DNA from: Gemmatimonadota bacterium
GTDB lineage: Bacteria; Gemmatimonadota; Gemmatimonadetes; Gemmatimonadales; GWC2-71-9
DNA: 9,552 bases
Assembly: GCA_003220905.1 (NCBI GenBank)
Contig: QHTS01000001.1
Coordinates: 1 to 9,552, forward strand
Direction of reading: 5' to 3'
Shown: positions 1 through 6,684 of the stretch, piece after piece
How positions within the stretch are numbered: position 1 is the stretch's first letter
Layout of the letters: every line of letters starts with the position of its first letter
Translations under genes and position numbers: made by a program
Notes under the pieces: generated by a model
Databases searched by the model: none
Told to the model about the DNA's origin: nothing
Seen by the model: only the letters and a program-made list of their open reading frames with translations

Positions 1-620
1 CGCATATGATAGCCCGACACGGAAATCGGATTGAAGCTCATGCCCTCGATCGTGACGAAGCGGCACACGTCGGTTGCGAGCCGGAGCGACGGCTCGATCG
101 GATAGATGTAGGTGCCGCGCGCGATGAACTCCTTCAAGATGTCGTTCTGGACGGTGCCCTGGAGCTTGCCGCGCGCCACCCCGTGCTCCTCCCCGACCAC
201 CACGTACATCGCGAGGAGCACGGGCGCCGTCGCGTTGATGGTCATGGACGTAGACACGCGGTCGAGCGGAATCCCGTCGAACAAGCGGGCCAGATCGTCC
301 ACCGTGTCGATCGCCACCCCCGCGCGGCCTACCTCCCCCTCGGCCATCGGGTGGTCCGAGTCGTACCCCATCTGCGTCGGCAGGTCGAAGGCGACCGACA
401 AGCCTGTCTGACCCGCAGCGAGCAGATGCCGGAACCGCGCGTTCGTCTCTTCCGCCGTCCCGAAGCCGGCGTACTGCCGCATCGTCCAGAGCTTGCCGCG
501 GTACATCAGGGGATGGACGCCGCGGGCGTAAGGAAACGCGCCCGGACGCCCAAGCTCGCCCGCGGGATCCGCTCCCCCCGGCCAGTCGTCGGGACCGTAG
601 ATGGGCTTGCGGTCGCTCAC
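1..620 (-). CDS. Methylmalonyl-CoA mutase, catalytic (large) chain, N-terminal part, cut by the window edge
   Basis: This is the N-terminal 206 residues of a B12-dependent mutase that interconverts (R)-methylmalonyl-CoA and succinyl-CoA in propionate and branched-chain catabolism. The TIM-barrel hallmarks are present: TMRQYAGFGTAEETN at 46-60, GQTGLSVAFDLPTQMGYDSD at 70-89, STSMTINATAP at 123-133, QNDILKEFIARGTYIYP at 158-174 and SVSGYHM at the edge. Two substrate-specificity positions match methylmalonyl-CoA mutase: Tyr50 (RQY, Phe in isobutyryl-CoA mutase) and Arg168 (the IAR of KEFIAR, Gln in isobutyryl-CoA mutase). The GTG start is decided by sequence. An in-frame TGA lies at 672-674, no other start codon falls between, and GGGAG sits 4 bases upstream. 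It overlaps the fbp stop as GTGA. The start lacks the roughly 20-30 residue N-terminal extension common in the family. The cobalamin-binding domain would lie outside the window or in a separate gene. Confidence 0.95.
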   Translation of the reverse strand, partial: MSDRKPIYGPDDWPGGADPAGELGRPGAFPYARGVHPLMYRGKLWTMRQYAGFGTAEETNARFRHLLAAGQTGLSVAFDLPTQMGYDSDHPMAEGEVGRAGVAIDTVDDLARLFDGIPLDRVSTSMTINATAPVLLAMYVVVGEEHGVARGKLQGTVQNDILKEFIARGTYIYPIEPSLRLATDVCRFVTIEGMSFNPISVSGYHM

Positions 621-1648
621 TTCGCTCCCACGGCGGCCTCGACCGAGAGAATCCGCGCGGCGAAGGCGACGTCATCCTTGCTGCCGATCACGAGCGGCGT
701 CTTCTGATGCAGGCTCTCCGGCCCGACGTCGAGAATGGACCGGCAGCCGTCGGTCGCCCGGCCCCCCGCCTGCTCCACGACAAACGCGAGTGGCGCCGCT
801 TCGTACAGCAATCGCAGCTTGCCCTGGGGATAGTTCGTCGCGGCCGGATAGAGGAAGATGCCGCCGGAGATGAGATTGCGATGGAAATCGGCCACGAGGG
901 ACCCGATGTAGCGCGCGTTTTTCGGTTGGACCTTGCCCTCGCCGTTCTTGAACGCCGCGACCACGCGTTGCACCGGCGGGGTCCAGCGGTTCCAGTTGCT
1001 CTCGTTCACACTGTAGTACCTGCCCACCGGCGGCGTCCGGATGTCGGGGTGTGACAGGAGAAACTCGCCGATCGTGGGATCCAGCGTGAACCCGTGCACC
1101 CCCTTCCCCGTCGTGTACACGAGCATCGTGCTCGACCCGTACAGGATGTAGCCCGCGGCGATCTGCTTCTTCCCCACCTGGAGACAGTCCGCCAACCCCG
1201 CCGTGCCGCCTTTCTTGGTGACCCGCCGGTGGATGGAGAAGATGGTGCCGATCGAAACGTTGACATCGATGTTCATCGACCCATCGAGCGGGTCGTACAG
1301 CACCACGTACTTGCCCGCGGCCTTGCCCGGCGGCACGGGCACCGGCTCCGGATCTTCTTCCGATGCGGTCACGCACACGCGCCCGGTGTGCTGCACGCTG
1401 TTCCGCACCGTTTCGTTCGCGAACAGGTCGAGCTTCTGCTGCAAATCGCCCGAGACGTTGACCGCGCCGGCGGCCCCGAGAATGTCGGAGAGCCCGGCGC
1501 GGCGCACGTTGCGCGAGATGATCTTGGCGGCGAGGCACAGGTCGTACAGCAGGTTCGACAGCTCCCCCGTGGCCTCCGGGTAGAGCCGCTCCTGCTCCAT
1601 AATGAACCGCTCAATCGTGATGACTTCGGACCCGTTCACCATGCCCAT
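617..1648 (-). CDS. fbp: Class I fructose-1,6-bisphosphatase
   Basis: Hydrolyses fructose 1,6-bisphosphate to fructose 6-phosphate, the committed step of gluconeogenesis, in the cytoplasm. The 343 residues align along the whole length with bacterial class I FBPases such as E. coli Fbp. Visible landmarks are ATGELSNLLYDLCLAAKIIS at 26-45, ILGAAGAVNVSGDLQQKLDLFAN at 56-78, metal-binding Glu97/Glu98 in SEED, Asp119/Asp122 in DPLDG, GTIFSI at 134-139, RYIGSLVADFHRNL at 246-259, and GKLRLLYE ending at Glu283. Ser in the usual DPLDGSS is Met125 here. The start at 1648 (or Met3 at 1642) keeps the conserved ITIERFI segment. Starting at Met17 (1600) would remove it. The gene therefore overlaps the end of comEC by 32-38 bases. 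No strong ribosome site is visible, so coupling to comEC translation is likely. Its stop overlaps the downstream mutase start. Confidence 0.97.
   Translation of the reverse strand: MGMVNGSEVITIERFIMEQERLYPEATGELSNLLYDLCLAAKIISRNVRRAGLSDILGAAGAVNVSGDLQQKLDLFANETVRNSVQHTGRVCVTASEEDPEPVPVPPGKAAGKYVVLYDPLDGSMNIDVNVSIGTIFSIHRRVTKKGGTAGLADCLQVGKKQIAAGYILYGSSTMLVYTTGKGVHGFTLDPTIGEFLLSHPDIRTPPVGRYYSVNESNWNRWTPPVQRVVAAFKNGEGKVQPKNARYIGSLVADFHRNLISGGIFLYPAATNYPQGKLRLLYEAAPLAFVVEQAGGRATDGCRSILDVGPESLHQKTPLVIGSKDDVAFAARILSVEAAVGAK
625..629 (-). promoter_or_regulatory. Ribosome binding site of the methylmalonyl-CoA mutase gene
   Basis: On the minus strand GGGAG lies inside the last codons of fbp, 4 bases before the GTG start at 620. 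It supports this GTG as the true start and coupling of translation to fbp. Confidence 0.6.
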
Positions 1649-3830
1649 CCGTGGAGAAAGTGATGGTGCCGCTCCGATCGGTCCTGAACACCGTGACGCC
1701 GTGCCGCGCGAGCCGCTCGAGCACCTCGGGCGCCGGATGGCCGTAGTGGTTGTTCCGACCCACGCTGATCACCGCTTCGCGCGGCGCCAGCTCGTCGAGC
1801 CACTCGTCCGACGTGGCGGTCTTCGAGCCGTGATGGCCGACCTTCAAGAGCTCAACGCGACCCACCGTCCCCGCCAGCCGGCCTTCGACCGGCAGCCCCG
1901 CGTCGGCCTGGAACAGCACCCGCACCGCTCCGTACCGCACCCGCAACACCACCCCGTGCTCGTTGACATCGAGCGGCAGCCGGAGCCAGAGCGAGTCGGG
2001 GCTCAGCACCTCGAGCGCTACGCCGTCCACCTCGACTCGGTCCCCCGCGCGCGCCGCGTGCCACCGCGCGCCCGATGTCTCGACGCCCGCGAGAAACTCG
2101 AGATACAGCGGCCGGCCGAGCGGCTCCCCCGGCTCGAGCACAAGCTCCGGATCGAACGCCTCGACGACGGCCGGCAGCCCGCCCAGATGATCGGCATCGC
2201 CATGGGTCGCAACCACCACCGCGACCCGCCCCACACCCTGGCCACGCAAGAAGGGGACCACAACCTGCCGCCCGGCATCACGCTCCGGGGTGCGGGGGCC
2301 GCCATCGATCACGAGCCACCGATCGTGTGGGGTGCGTAACACCGCGGCATCCCCCTGCCCCACGTCTAAGAAGAATACCGTCAAACAGCGACAATCGTCG
2401 AGGGTGACTACGTCACGGAACGTCGTCGCGACGAGAACCGTGGCACACAAGGCGACCCGCGCCGCGATGAGCCACGGGCGGCGCGGCGAATTCCACAGCC
2501 ACCACGCGGCGGCCGTCACCGCCGCCCACACCAGCGCTGCCTTCCACCCCGCCACCATCACCACATGACCGCCCGGCACGAGGGCGGCGCCCCGCGCGAC
2601 GAGATCAAGCAGCGCCAGGCCCAGTCCCGCGCCGGCGGCGATCAGGTGCGCGAGCCCCGATCCGAGCCACGACAGCATCAGCGCCAGGACGAGACCCGGC
2701 ACGGCGACACCGGCGAGCGGGATCGCGATGAGGTTCGCGAGCACCCCGATCGGCGCCACGGTGCCGAACGCGAACGCAGTGACCGGCGCGGTGACGAGCG
2801 TCGCGGCGAGCGCGGGCGCGGCGAGCCGCGGGAGGCGCGGGGCTCGGGCGAACGCGCGGCCCGCCCAGACCACCGCGCCCACGCCCGCGACCGACAGCCA
2901 TGCGCCCACCGAGTGCAGCGCCCACGCGTCCTGCACCAGTACGCCCAGGCCGGCGAGCGCGACTACGCCGCGCGGCGCGACCACGCGCTCGCGCAAGCGC
3001 GCGACATCCGCCAGCACCAGCATCGCTCCGGCCCGCACGGCCGGCGCCGGGAAGCCGAGCAGCCAGAGATAGCCGAGCAACAGGAGGGCCGTCGCGCCGA
3101 ACCGGGCCCGCGCCGCCAGGCGGAGCTTGCCGAGGATGAGCGCGAGCCAGGCGGCGATGAACCCGACGTGCAGCCCCGAGATGGACAGGAGGTGCGCGAG
3201 GCCCGAGCGCACGTAGCGTTCGCGGATGTTGGAATCGAGTCGCGTGTTGGGAGCGAACACGAGCGCGTTCACGATCGGCGCACGCGCGCCGAACAGCTCG
3301 GTGCTCTTCGCGGCGAGCGCATCGCGTAGCGCTCCCCGCCCGCGTGGCACCGGATCGAGCGCGCGCGTCCGCCGCACCACCAACACGCCCCCGCCCTCGC
3401 CGACGCCGCTCCACCGCCCCGCCACCACCCACGTCGTCCCGCCCCGGGCGGCGGTGCCCTCGGGCCAGCGCAGCCGCACCGAGCCGCCGCACGTCCCGGG
3501 GAGCACCTCGGCATCCACGATCCCGCCACTCGCGGGAGCGGGATCTTCCAGGCGGACGGTGGCCGCTTTACTGCCCCCTGCTCCCCGCTCCCTGCTCCAG
3601 CTTCCTGCGCACGTCGCTTCCCGCTCGCGCCCCGCCGCCATCCCCCACAGGAGACCCGCGACGCCCATCACCCCGAGTGCGGCACCCAGAGGCGCTCGTT
3701 GCGCGAGTAGGAGGGCGGTCCCCAAGACGGGGACAACCACGTACCACGCACCACGCAATACAAACAAGTCGAGGCCGGCAGACAACCCGACCCCGAACGC
3801 TACGGTGAGCACGAGAATCGGCGGCCGCAT
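1611..3830 (-). CDS. comEC: ComEC/Rec2 family DNA-uptake channel with metallo-beta-lactamase domain
   Basis: Inner-membrane protein that moves one strand of incoming DNA into the cytoplasm during natural transformation. The 739 residues show the full three-part architecture. Hydrophobic helices at about 5-68 lead into a DUF4131/OB-type soluble region at about 70-165. The Competence membrane domain follows at about 185-470, with the signature HLLSISGLHVGF at 213-224. A C-terminal metallo-beta-lactamase domain starts at FFLDVGQGDAAVL (486-498), with THGDADHLGG (His543, Asp545, Asp547, His548), VGHHGSK (His666/His667), NNHYGHP (His695/His698) and Asp643 in FQAD, where TGD is more usual. The putative nuclease ligands are intact, so I call it functional. 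ATG is 18 bases after the ComFB-like gene stop, with only a weak GAG ribosome site. A heptamer repeat encodes part of the soluble region near residues 78-87. Function in uptake is from family knowledge. Confidence 0.96.
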   Translation of the reverse strand: MRPPILVLTVAFGVGLSAGLDLFVLRGAWYVVVPVLGTALLLAQRAPLGAALGVMGVAGLLWGMAAGREREATCAGSWSRERGAGGSKAATVRLEDPAPASGGIVDAEVLPGTCGGSVRLRWPEGTAARGGTTWVVAGRWSGVGEGGGVLVVRRTRALDPVPRGRGALRDALAAKSTELFGARAPIVNALVFAPNTRLDSNIRERYVRSGLAHLLSISGLHVGFIAAWLALILGKLRLAARARFGATALLLLGYLWLLGFPAPAVRAGAMLVLADVARLRERVVAPRGVVALAGLGVLVQDAWALHSVGAWLSVAGVGAVVWAGRAFARAPRLPRLAAPALAATLVTAPVTAFAFGTVAPIGVLANLIAIPLAGVAVPGLVLALMLSWLGSGLAHLIAAGAGLGLALLDLVARGAALVPGGHVVMVAGWKAALVWAAVTAAAWWLWNSPRRPWLIAARVALCATVLVATTFRDVVTLDDCRCLTVFFLDVGQGDAAVLRTPHDRWLVIDGGPRTPERDAGRQVVVPFLRGQGVGRVAVVVATHGDADHLGGLPAVVEAFDPELVLEPGEPLGRPLYLEFLAGVETSGARWHAARAGDRVEVDGVALEVLSPDSLWLRLPLDVNEHGVVLRVRYGAVRVLFQADAGLPVEGRLAGTVGRVELLKVGHHGSKTATSDEWLDELAPREAVISVGRNNHYGHPAPEVLERLARHGVTVFRTDRSGTITFSTDGHGERVRSHHD
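3571..3598 (-). repeat. Heptamer tandem repeat, 4 units, inside comEC
   Basis: Read on the minus strand the units are GGAGCAG, GGAGCGG, GGAGCAG and GGGGCAG. They are four consecutive 7-base copies with one substitution in units 2 and 4. They encode part of the poorly conserved stretch SRERGAGGS of ComEC, between the first membrane helices and the soluble domain. Three units equal 21 bases, so copy changes by three keep the frame. Confidence 0.75.
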
Positions 3831-3848
3831 CTCGGGCCGCCTAGCGGA

Positions 3849-4130
3849 TCACATCAGCTGCACCGGCCTCGCCCCGCAGCGCGGCGCGAGCCCCACCTTG
3901 CGGAACCCCTCGAGCAGCGCCACGTCGAGCTTGGCTTTCTCCTGGTCGCTGTCGAGTCGCAGCTCGACCAACACTTCGCCCTGGGGCGTGGACACATAGC
4001 TTGGCGCGAGGCGATTGAGCGCGAACACGAGTACGTCGCCGCGGCACGTCTCGCAGCCGCAGAATCGGGGCAGCTGGGGACGCAGCTTCGCGTACTCCCG
4101 CTGCACCACCTCGAACGTCACGTTCGTCAC
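3849..4130 (-). CDS. ComFB-domain protein (possible c-di-GMP-binding/competence regulator)
   Basis: A 93-residue cytoplasmic protein resembling the late competence protein ComFB family. The recognisable core is FCGCETCRGDVLVFALNRLAPSYV (23-46), followed by GEVLVELRLDSDQEKAKLDVALLEGF (51-76). Cys24, Cys26 and Cys29 form a CxCxxC group as in the zinc-binding ComFB fold, and Cys85 could be a fourth ligand. In Bacillus comFB sits in the comF operon. Cyanobacterial ComFB/CdgR proteins are reported c-di-GMP receptors, but I cannot tell whether this one binds the nucleotide. The GTG at 4130 overlaps the miaB stop as GTGA. An alternative GTG at 4121 would have GGGGTGA (4133-4127) five bases upstream and may be the real start, giving 90 residues. 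The next gene is comEC, 18 bases on, so a role in DNA uptake is a contextual inference. Confidence 0.82.
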   Translation of the reverse strand: MTNVTFEVVQREYAKLRPQLPRFCGCETCRGDVLVFALNRLAPSYVSTPQGEVLVELRLDSDQEKAKLDVALLEGFRKVGLAPRCGARPVQLM

Positions 4131-5437
4131 CCCACGACGGCGAGCTCGTCGAGCGGCACGGCCGTGAAGGTCGAGCCCGTGGTGCCGGTGAAGCGAACGT
4201 CGCGATACCCGCCGATCCAGGCGTCGGGGCCCGGGAAGAGCGCGATCTTGTTAGTGCGGGTGCGGCCCTGCAGCAGGTCGCCCCGCTTGGCGCGACCCTC
4301 GACCAGCACTTCGTGCGCGCTGCCGACCAGTGCGACGTTCGTGCGGCGTGCGATGTCCCGCACGGCGGCGACCAGGCGCTCCAGGCGCTCCCCCGCCACC
4401 GCGTCGGGCACGGGATCCTTGAGCCGGGTGGCGGGCGTCCCCTCCCGCGGCGAGTACTTGAAGGTGTAAGCGTCGTCGAACGCCACCAGCGCGACGAGCG
4501 CCAGCGTGTCCCGGAAATCGTCCTCCGTCTCCCCCGGGAACCCGACGATGATGTCGGTCGTGAGGGCGATGCCGGGGACGGCGTTGCGCAGCGCGGCGAC
4601 CACTTCGAGATAGCGGTCCCGATCGTAGCGCCGGAGCATTCGCTTGAGGACGCGCGACGAGCCGCTCTGCACGGGGAGGTGCACGTGCTCGCACACCGCG
4701 GGCGTCTCCGCCATGGCCGCCACCGCGCGCTCGGTGAAGTCCGTGGGATAGGGCGACGTGAACCGCACGCGCCGCACGCCTGCGATACGCCCCACCGCGC
4801 GCAGCAGGTGGGCAAAGTCGTGCGTGCCGTCGTCGTAGCTGTTGACCGTTTGGCCAAGGAGCGTCACCTCGGTGGTGCCGCCCGAGGCGAGGTCCGTCAC
4901 CTCGCGCACCACGTCCTCCAACTTGCGGCTCCGCTCCGGCCCCCGCGTCATCGGAACGATGCAGAAGGTGCACCGATAATCGCAGCCCCGTTGCACCGTC
5001 ACGAAGGCCGAGATCTGAGTCCCCCGCACCGGCGGCACGTCCTCGTAGTGCTCCCAGCTCTTGAACTCGACCTCGGTGGCCCGCTCCCCCGCACGCGCCC
5101 GCGCGATCAGCTCGGGCAGCCCGCGGTAGCCGTCTGGGCCGACCACCAGGTCCACCTGCGGAACCCGCTCCAGCAGCCGCGGGCCCAGCCGTTGCGCCAT
5201 GCAGCCCACCACCCCCAGCACACCGCCCGGTCGCTTGAGACGCTTCAGCTCGCCCATGCGCGACAATACCTTTTGCTCCGCATGGTCGCGGACGGCACAC
5301 GTGTTCACCAACACCACGTCGGCCTGGGCGGGATCGTCGGTGCGCACGAAGCCCTCGCGCCCCAGCACGCCGAGCATCAGCTCGGAGTCCGCGACGTTCA
5401 TTTGGCAGCCGTAAGTCTCGATGTAGATGCGCGGCAT
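4127..5437 (-). CDS. miaB: tRNA-2-methylthio-N6-dimethylallyladenosine synthase MiaB
   Basis: Radical-SAM methylthiotransferase that converts i6A37 to ms2i6A37 in tRNAs reading UNN codons. The 436 residues carry the three family domains. The N-terminal UPF0004 domain has TYGCQMNVADSE with Cys11, NTCAVR with Cys47 and GCMAQR with Cys79, which hold the auxiliary [4Fe-4S] cluster. The radical-SAM core has CDYRCTFC (Cys152, Cys156, Cys159), and is followed by LPVQSGSSRVLKRMLRRYDR and the IIVGFPGET segment. The C-terminal TRAM domain contains GRTRTNKIALFPG. TYGCQMN and the length point to MiaB rather than MtaB or RimO. I start at the ATG at 5437, immediately before PRIYIETYGC. An in-frame extension to 5617 would lie wholly inside mtaB and has no family similarity. 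The start is 2 bases after the mtaB stop. GAGGTGA lies about 13 bases upstream, rather far. Confidence 0.97.
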   Translation of the reverse strand: MPRIYIETYGCQMNVADSELMLGVLGREGFVRTDDPAQADVVLVNTCAVRDHAEQKVLSRMGELKRLKRPGGVLGVVGCMAQRLGPRLLERVPQVDLVVGPDGYRGLPELIARARAGERATEVEFKSWEHYEDVPPVRGTQISAFVTVQRGCDYRCTFCIVPMTRGPERSRKLEDVVREVTDLASGGTTEVTLLGQTVNSYDDGTHDFAHLLRAVGRIAGVRRVRFTSPYPTDFTERAVAAMAETPAVCEHVHLPVQSGSSRVLKRMLRRYDRDRYLEVVAALRNAVPGIALTTDIIVGFPGETEDDFRDTLALVALVAFDDAYTFKYSPREGTPATRLKDPVPDAVAGERLERLVAAVRDIARRTNVALVGSAHEVLVEGRAKRGDLLQGRTRTNKIALFPGPDAWIGGYRDVRFTGTTGSTFTAVPLDELAVVG

Positions 5438-5439
5438 GG

Positions 5440-6684
5440 TCAGCGAACCGTCACCTCGAAGCGGGGGCGACCGTTCCACTCGTGGGTGGGAAGATAGACC
5501 GAAAGGTAGTCCTCCGTCAGCACCTCCACCTGGCCATCCCCCCGGCCGCACACCACGCCGTCGGCGCGTTGCCCGCGCCGGCGCGTGCGGTGCGCCTGGG
5601 CCTTCGCCGCTCCGCACTCGCGCAGTTCCCGCGCCCGCTCGCGGATCGCGCCGGGGAGCACGCGTTCGCCCAGTCGCCCGGCCGCCGCGCCGGGACGCTC
5701 GCTATAGGGAAACACGTGCAGGTAGGTAAACGGCAGCTCGTCCACCAGCGCGACCGTCTGGCGGTGCTCAGCGTCGCTCTCACCGGGGAACCCCGCGATG
5801 ATGTCGGCGCCGAGCCCGAACACTGGCAGCCGCTCCGCGAGCCACTCCAGCCGGGCGCGGTACGACTCGGCGGTGTACCAATGACGGCCCATCCGCTTGA
5901 GGATGCGATTCGCCCCGGATTGCAGCGGCGCGTGGAGGTGGGCCGCGAGGTGCGCGGGGGCCTCGATCAACAGCCGCGCGATCGTGTCGTCCACCTCGGT
6001 GGCTTCGATGGACGAGAGCCGGAAACGGACGTGCGGGACGGCGGTGATCAGGGCATCAAGGAGATTTCCGAGCGTCGACTGACCCCGGGCGCGCCCGGGG
6101 TCAGGTGAGCGGTCTTGCCCGTACGTCCCGATGTGCACCCCAGTCAGCACAATCTCCGCATGATGCTCGGCGAGCGCTGTGGCCTCGGCCATCAGCTCCG
6201 CGATCCCCCGCGACCGGTTCGCCCCGCGCGCGATCGTCGTCGCGCAGAAGGTGCAGTGCTCGTCGCACCCGTCCTGGATCTTGAGCCAGCCGCGGGCGTT
6301 CGCAGGGAATCGCCGCAGCACGGCGTCCACCCGCGGGGCCTTGATCCCGGCGGCCTCGAGCACTTGCGCCGGGTCGGCGCCGCCCACCACCGCGCGCACG
6401 TTCGGAAGCGCCGCAATCGCGCCGCCGTCGCGGGCCGCGGCGCAGCCCATCACCACGGTTTCGAGCCGGCTCCCGCCCCGGCCCCCGCGCCGCGCGAGCC
6501 GGCGTACCAGGCGCCCGAGTTTCGCCTCGCTCTCGTGGGTCACCGTGCAGGAATTCACGACCGCGAGGTCCGCGGCAGCCGGGTCGTCCACCACGACCAC
6601 GCCCTGGTCCGCGAACGCCTGACGCACGAGCGCCGTGTCGTACTGGTTCGCCTTGCAACCGAAGGTATGGAAGTAGACGTTCAC
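5440..6684 (-). CDS. mtaB: tRNA t6A37 methylthiotransferase MtaB
   Basis: Radical-SAM enzyme that methylthiolates t6A37 to ms2t6A37 in tRNAs reading ANN codons. The 414 residues show TFGCKANQYDT (Cys10), NSCTVTHESEAK (Cys46) and MGCAAA (Cys81) for the auxiliary cluster. The SAM cluster motif is CDEHCTFC (Cys140, Cys144, Cys147), followed by IARGANRSR, LTGVHIGTYG, LHAPLQSGANRILKRMGRHW and DIIAGFPGE. A TRAM-like tail follows from about residue 367. TFGCKxNQYD distinguishes it from MiaB (TYGCQMN). The GTG at 6684 overlaps the upstream gene's stop as GTGA and starts exactly at the conserved VYFHTFGC. The longer in-frame reading to 7110 is not family-like. No good ribosome site is visible, suggesting coupled translation. 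Residues 194-202 (PDPGRARGQ) lie in a loop usually shorter in the family and are encoded by a perfect palindrome. Confidence 0.96.
   Translation of the reverse strand: MNVYFHTFGCKANQYDTALVRQAFADQGVVVVDDPAAADLAVVNSCTVTHESEAKLGRLVRRLARRGGRGGSRLETVVMGCAAARDGGAIAALPNVRAVVGGADPAQVLEAAGIKAPRVDAVLRRFPANARGWLKIQDGCDEHCTFCATTIARGANRSRGIAELMAEATALAEHHAEIVLTGVHIGTYGQDRSPDPGRARGQSTLGNLLDALITAVPHVRFRLSSIEATEVDDTIARLLIEAPAHLAAHLHAPLQSGANRILKRMGRHWYTAESYRARLEWLAERLPVFGLGADIIAGFPGESDAEHRQTVALVDELPFTYLHVFPYSERPGAAAGRLGERVLPGAIRERARELRECGAAKAQAHRTRRRGQRADGVVCGRGDGQVEVLTEDYLSVYLPTHEWNGRPRFEVTVR
6079..6104. repeat. 26-base perfect palindrome inside mtaB
   Basis: The half-site CTGACCCCGGGCG is followed directly by its exact reverse complement, with no spacer, and the centre contains GGCGCGCC. 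It encodes Pro194-Gln202 of MtaB, between the conserved HIGTYGQD strand end and the following helix STLGNLLDAL. It could be a short palindromic insertion, a protein-binding site or a strong mRNA hairpin. I see no second copy in the window. Confidence 0.85.

Noticed and set aside
2565..3329. A 254-codon plus-strand frame rich in Arg, Glu and Gln opposite comEC
   Set aside because: The composition mirrors the hydrophobic membrane codons of comEC read backwards. There is no ribosome site or family pattern.
4313..5497. A 394-codon open frame on the plus strand opposite miaB
   Set aside because: It is antisense to a clear MiaB with all catalytic cysteines. Its product is rich in His, Arg and Pro with no family pattern, which is typical of GC-rich shadow frames.
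5438..5617. In-frame N-terminal extension of miaB
   Set aside because: The extra 60 residues overlap mtaB and are Gly/Arg/Pro-rich. The family N-terminus begins at the ATG at 5437.
6079..6104. Rho-independent terminator at the mtaB palindrome
   Set aside because: There is no T-run on either side, no loop spacer, and it lies in the middle of an intact coding region.
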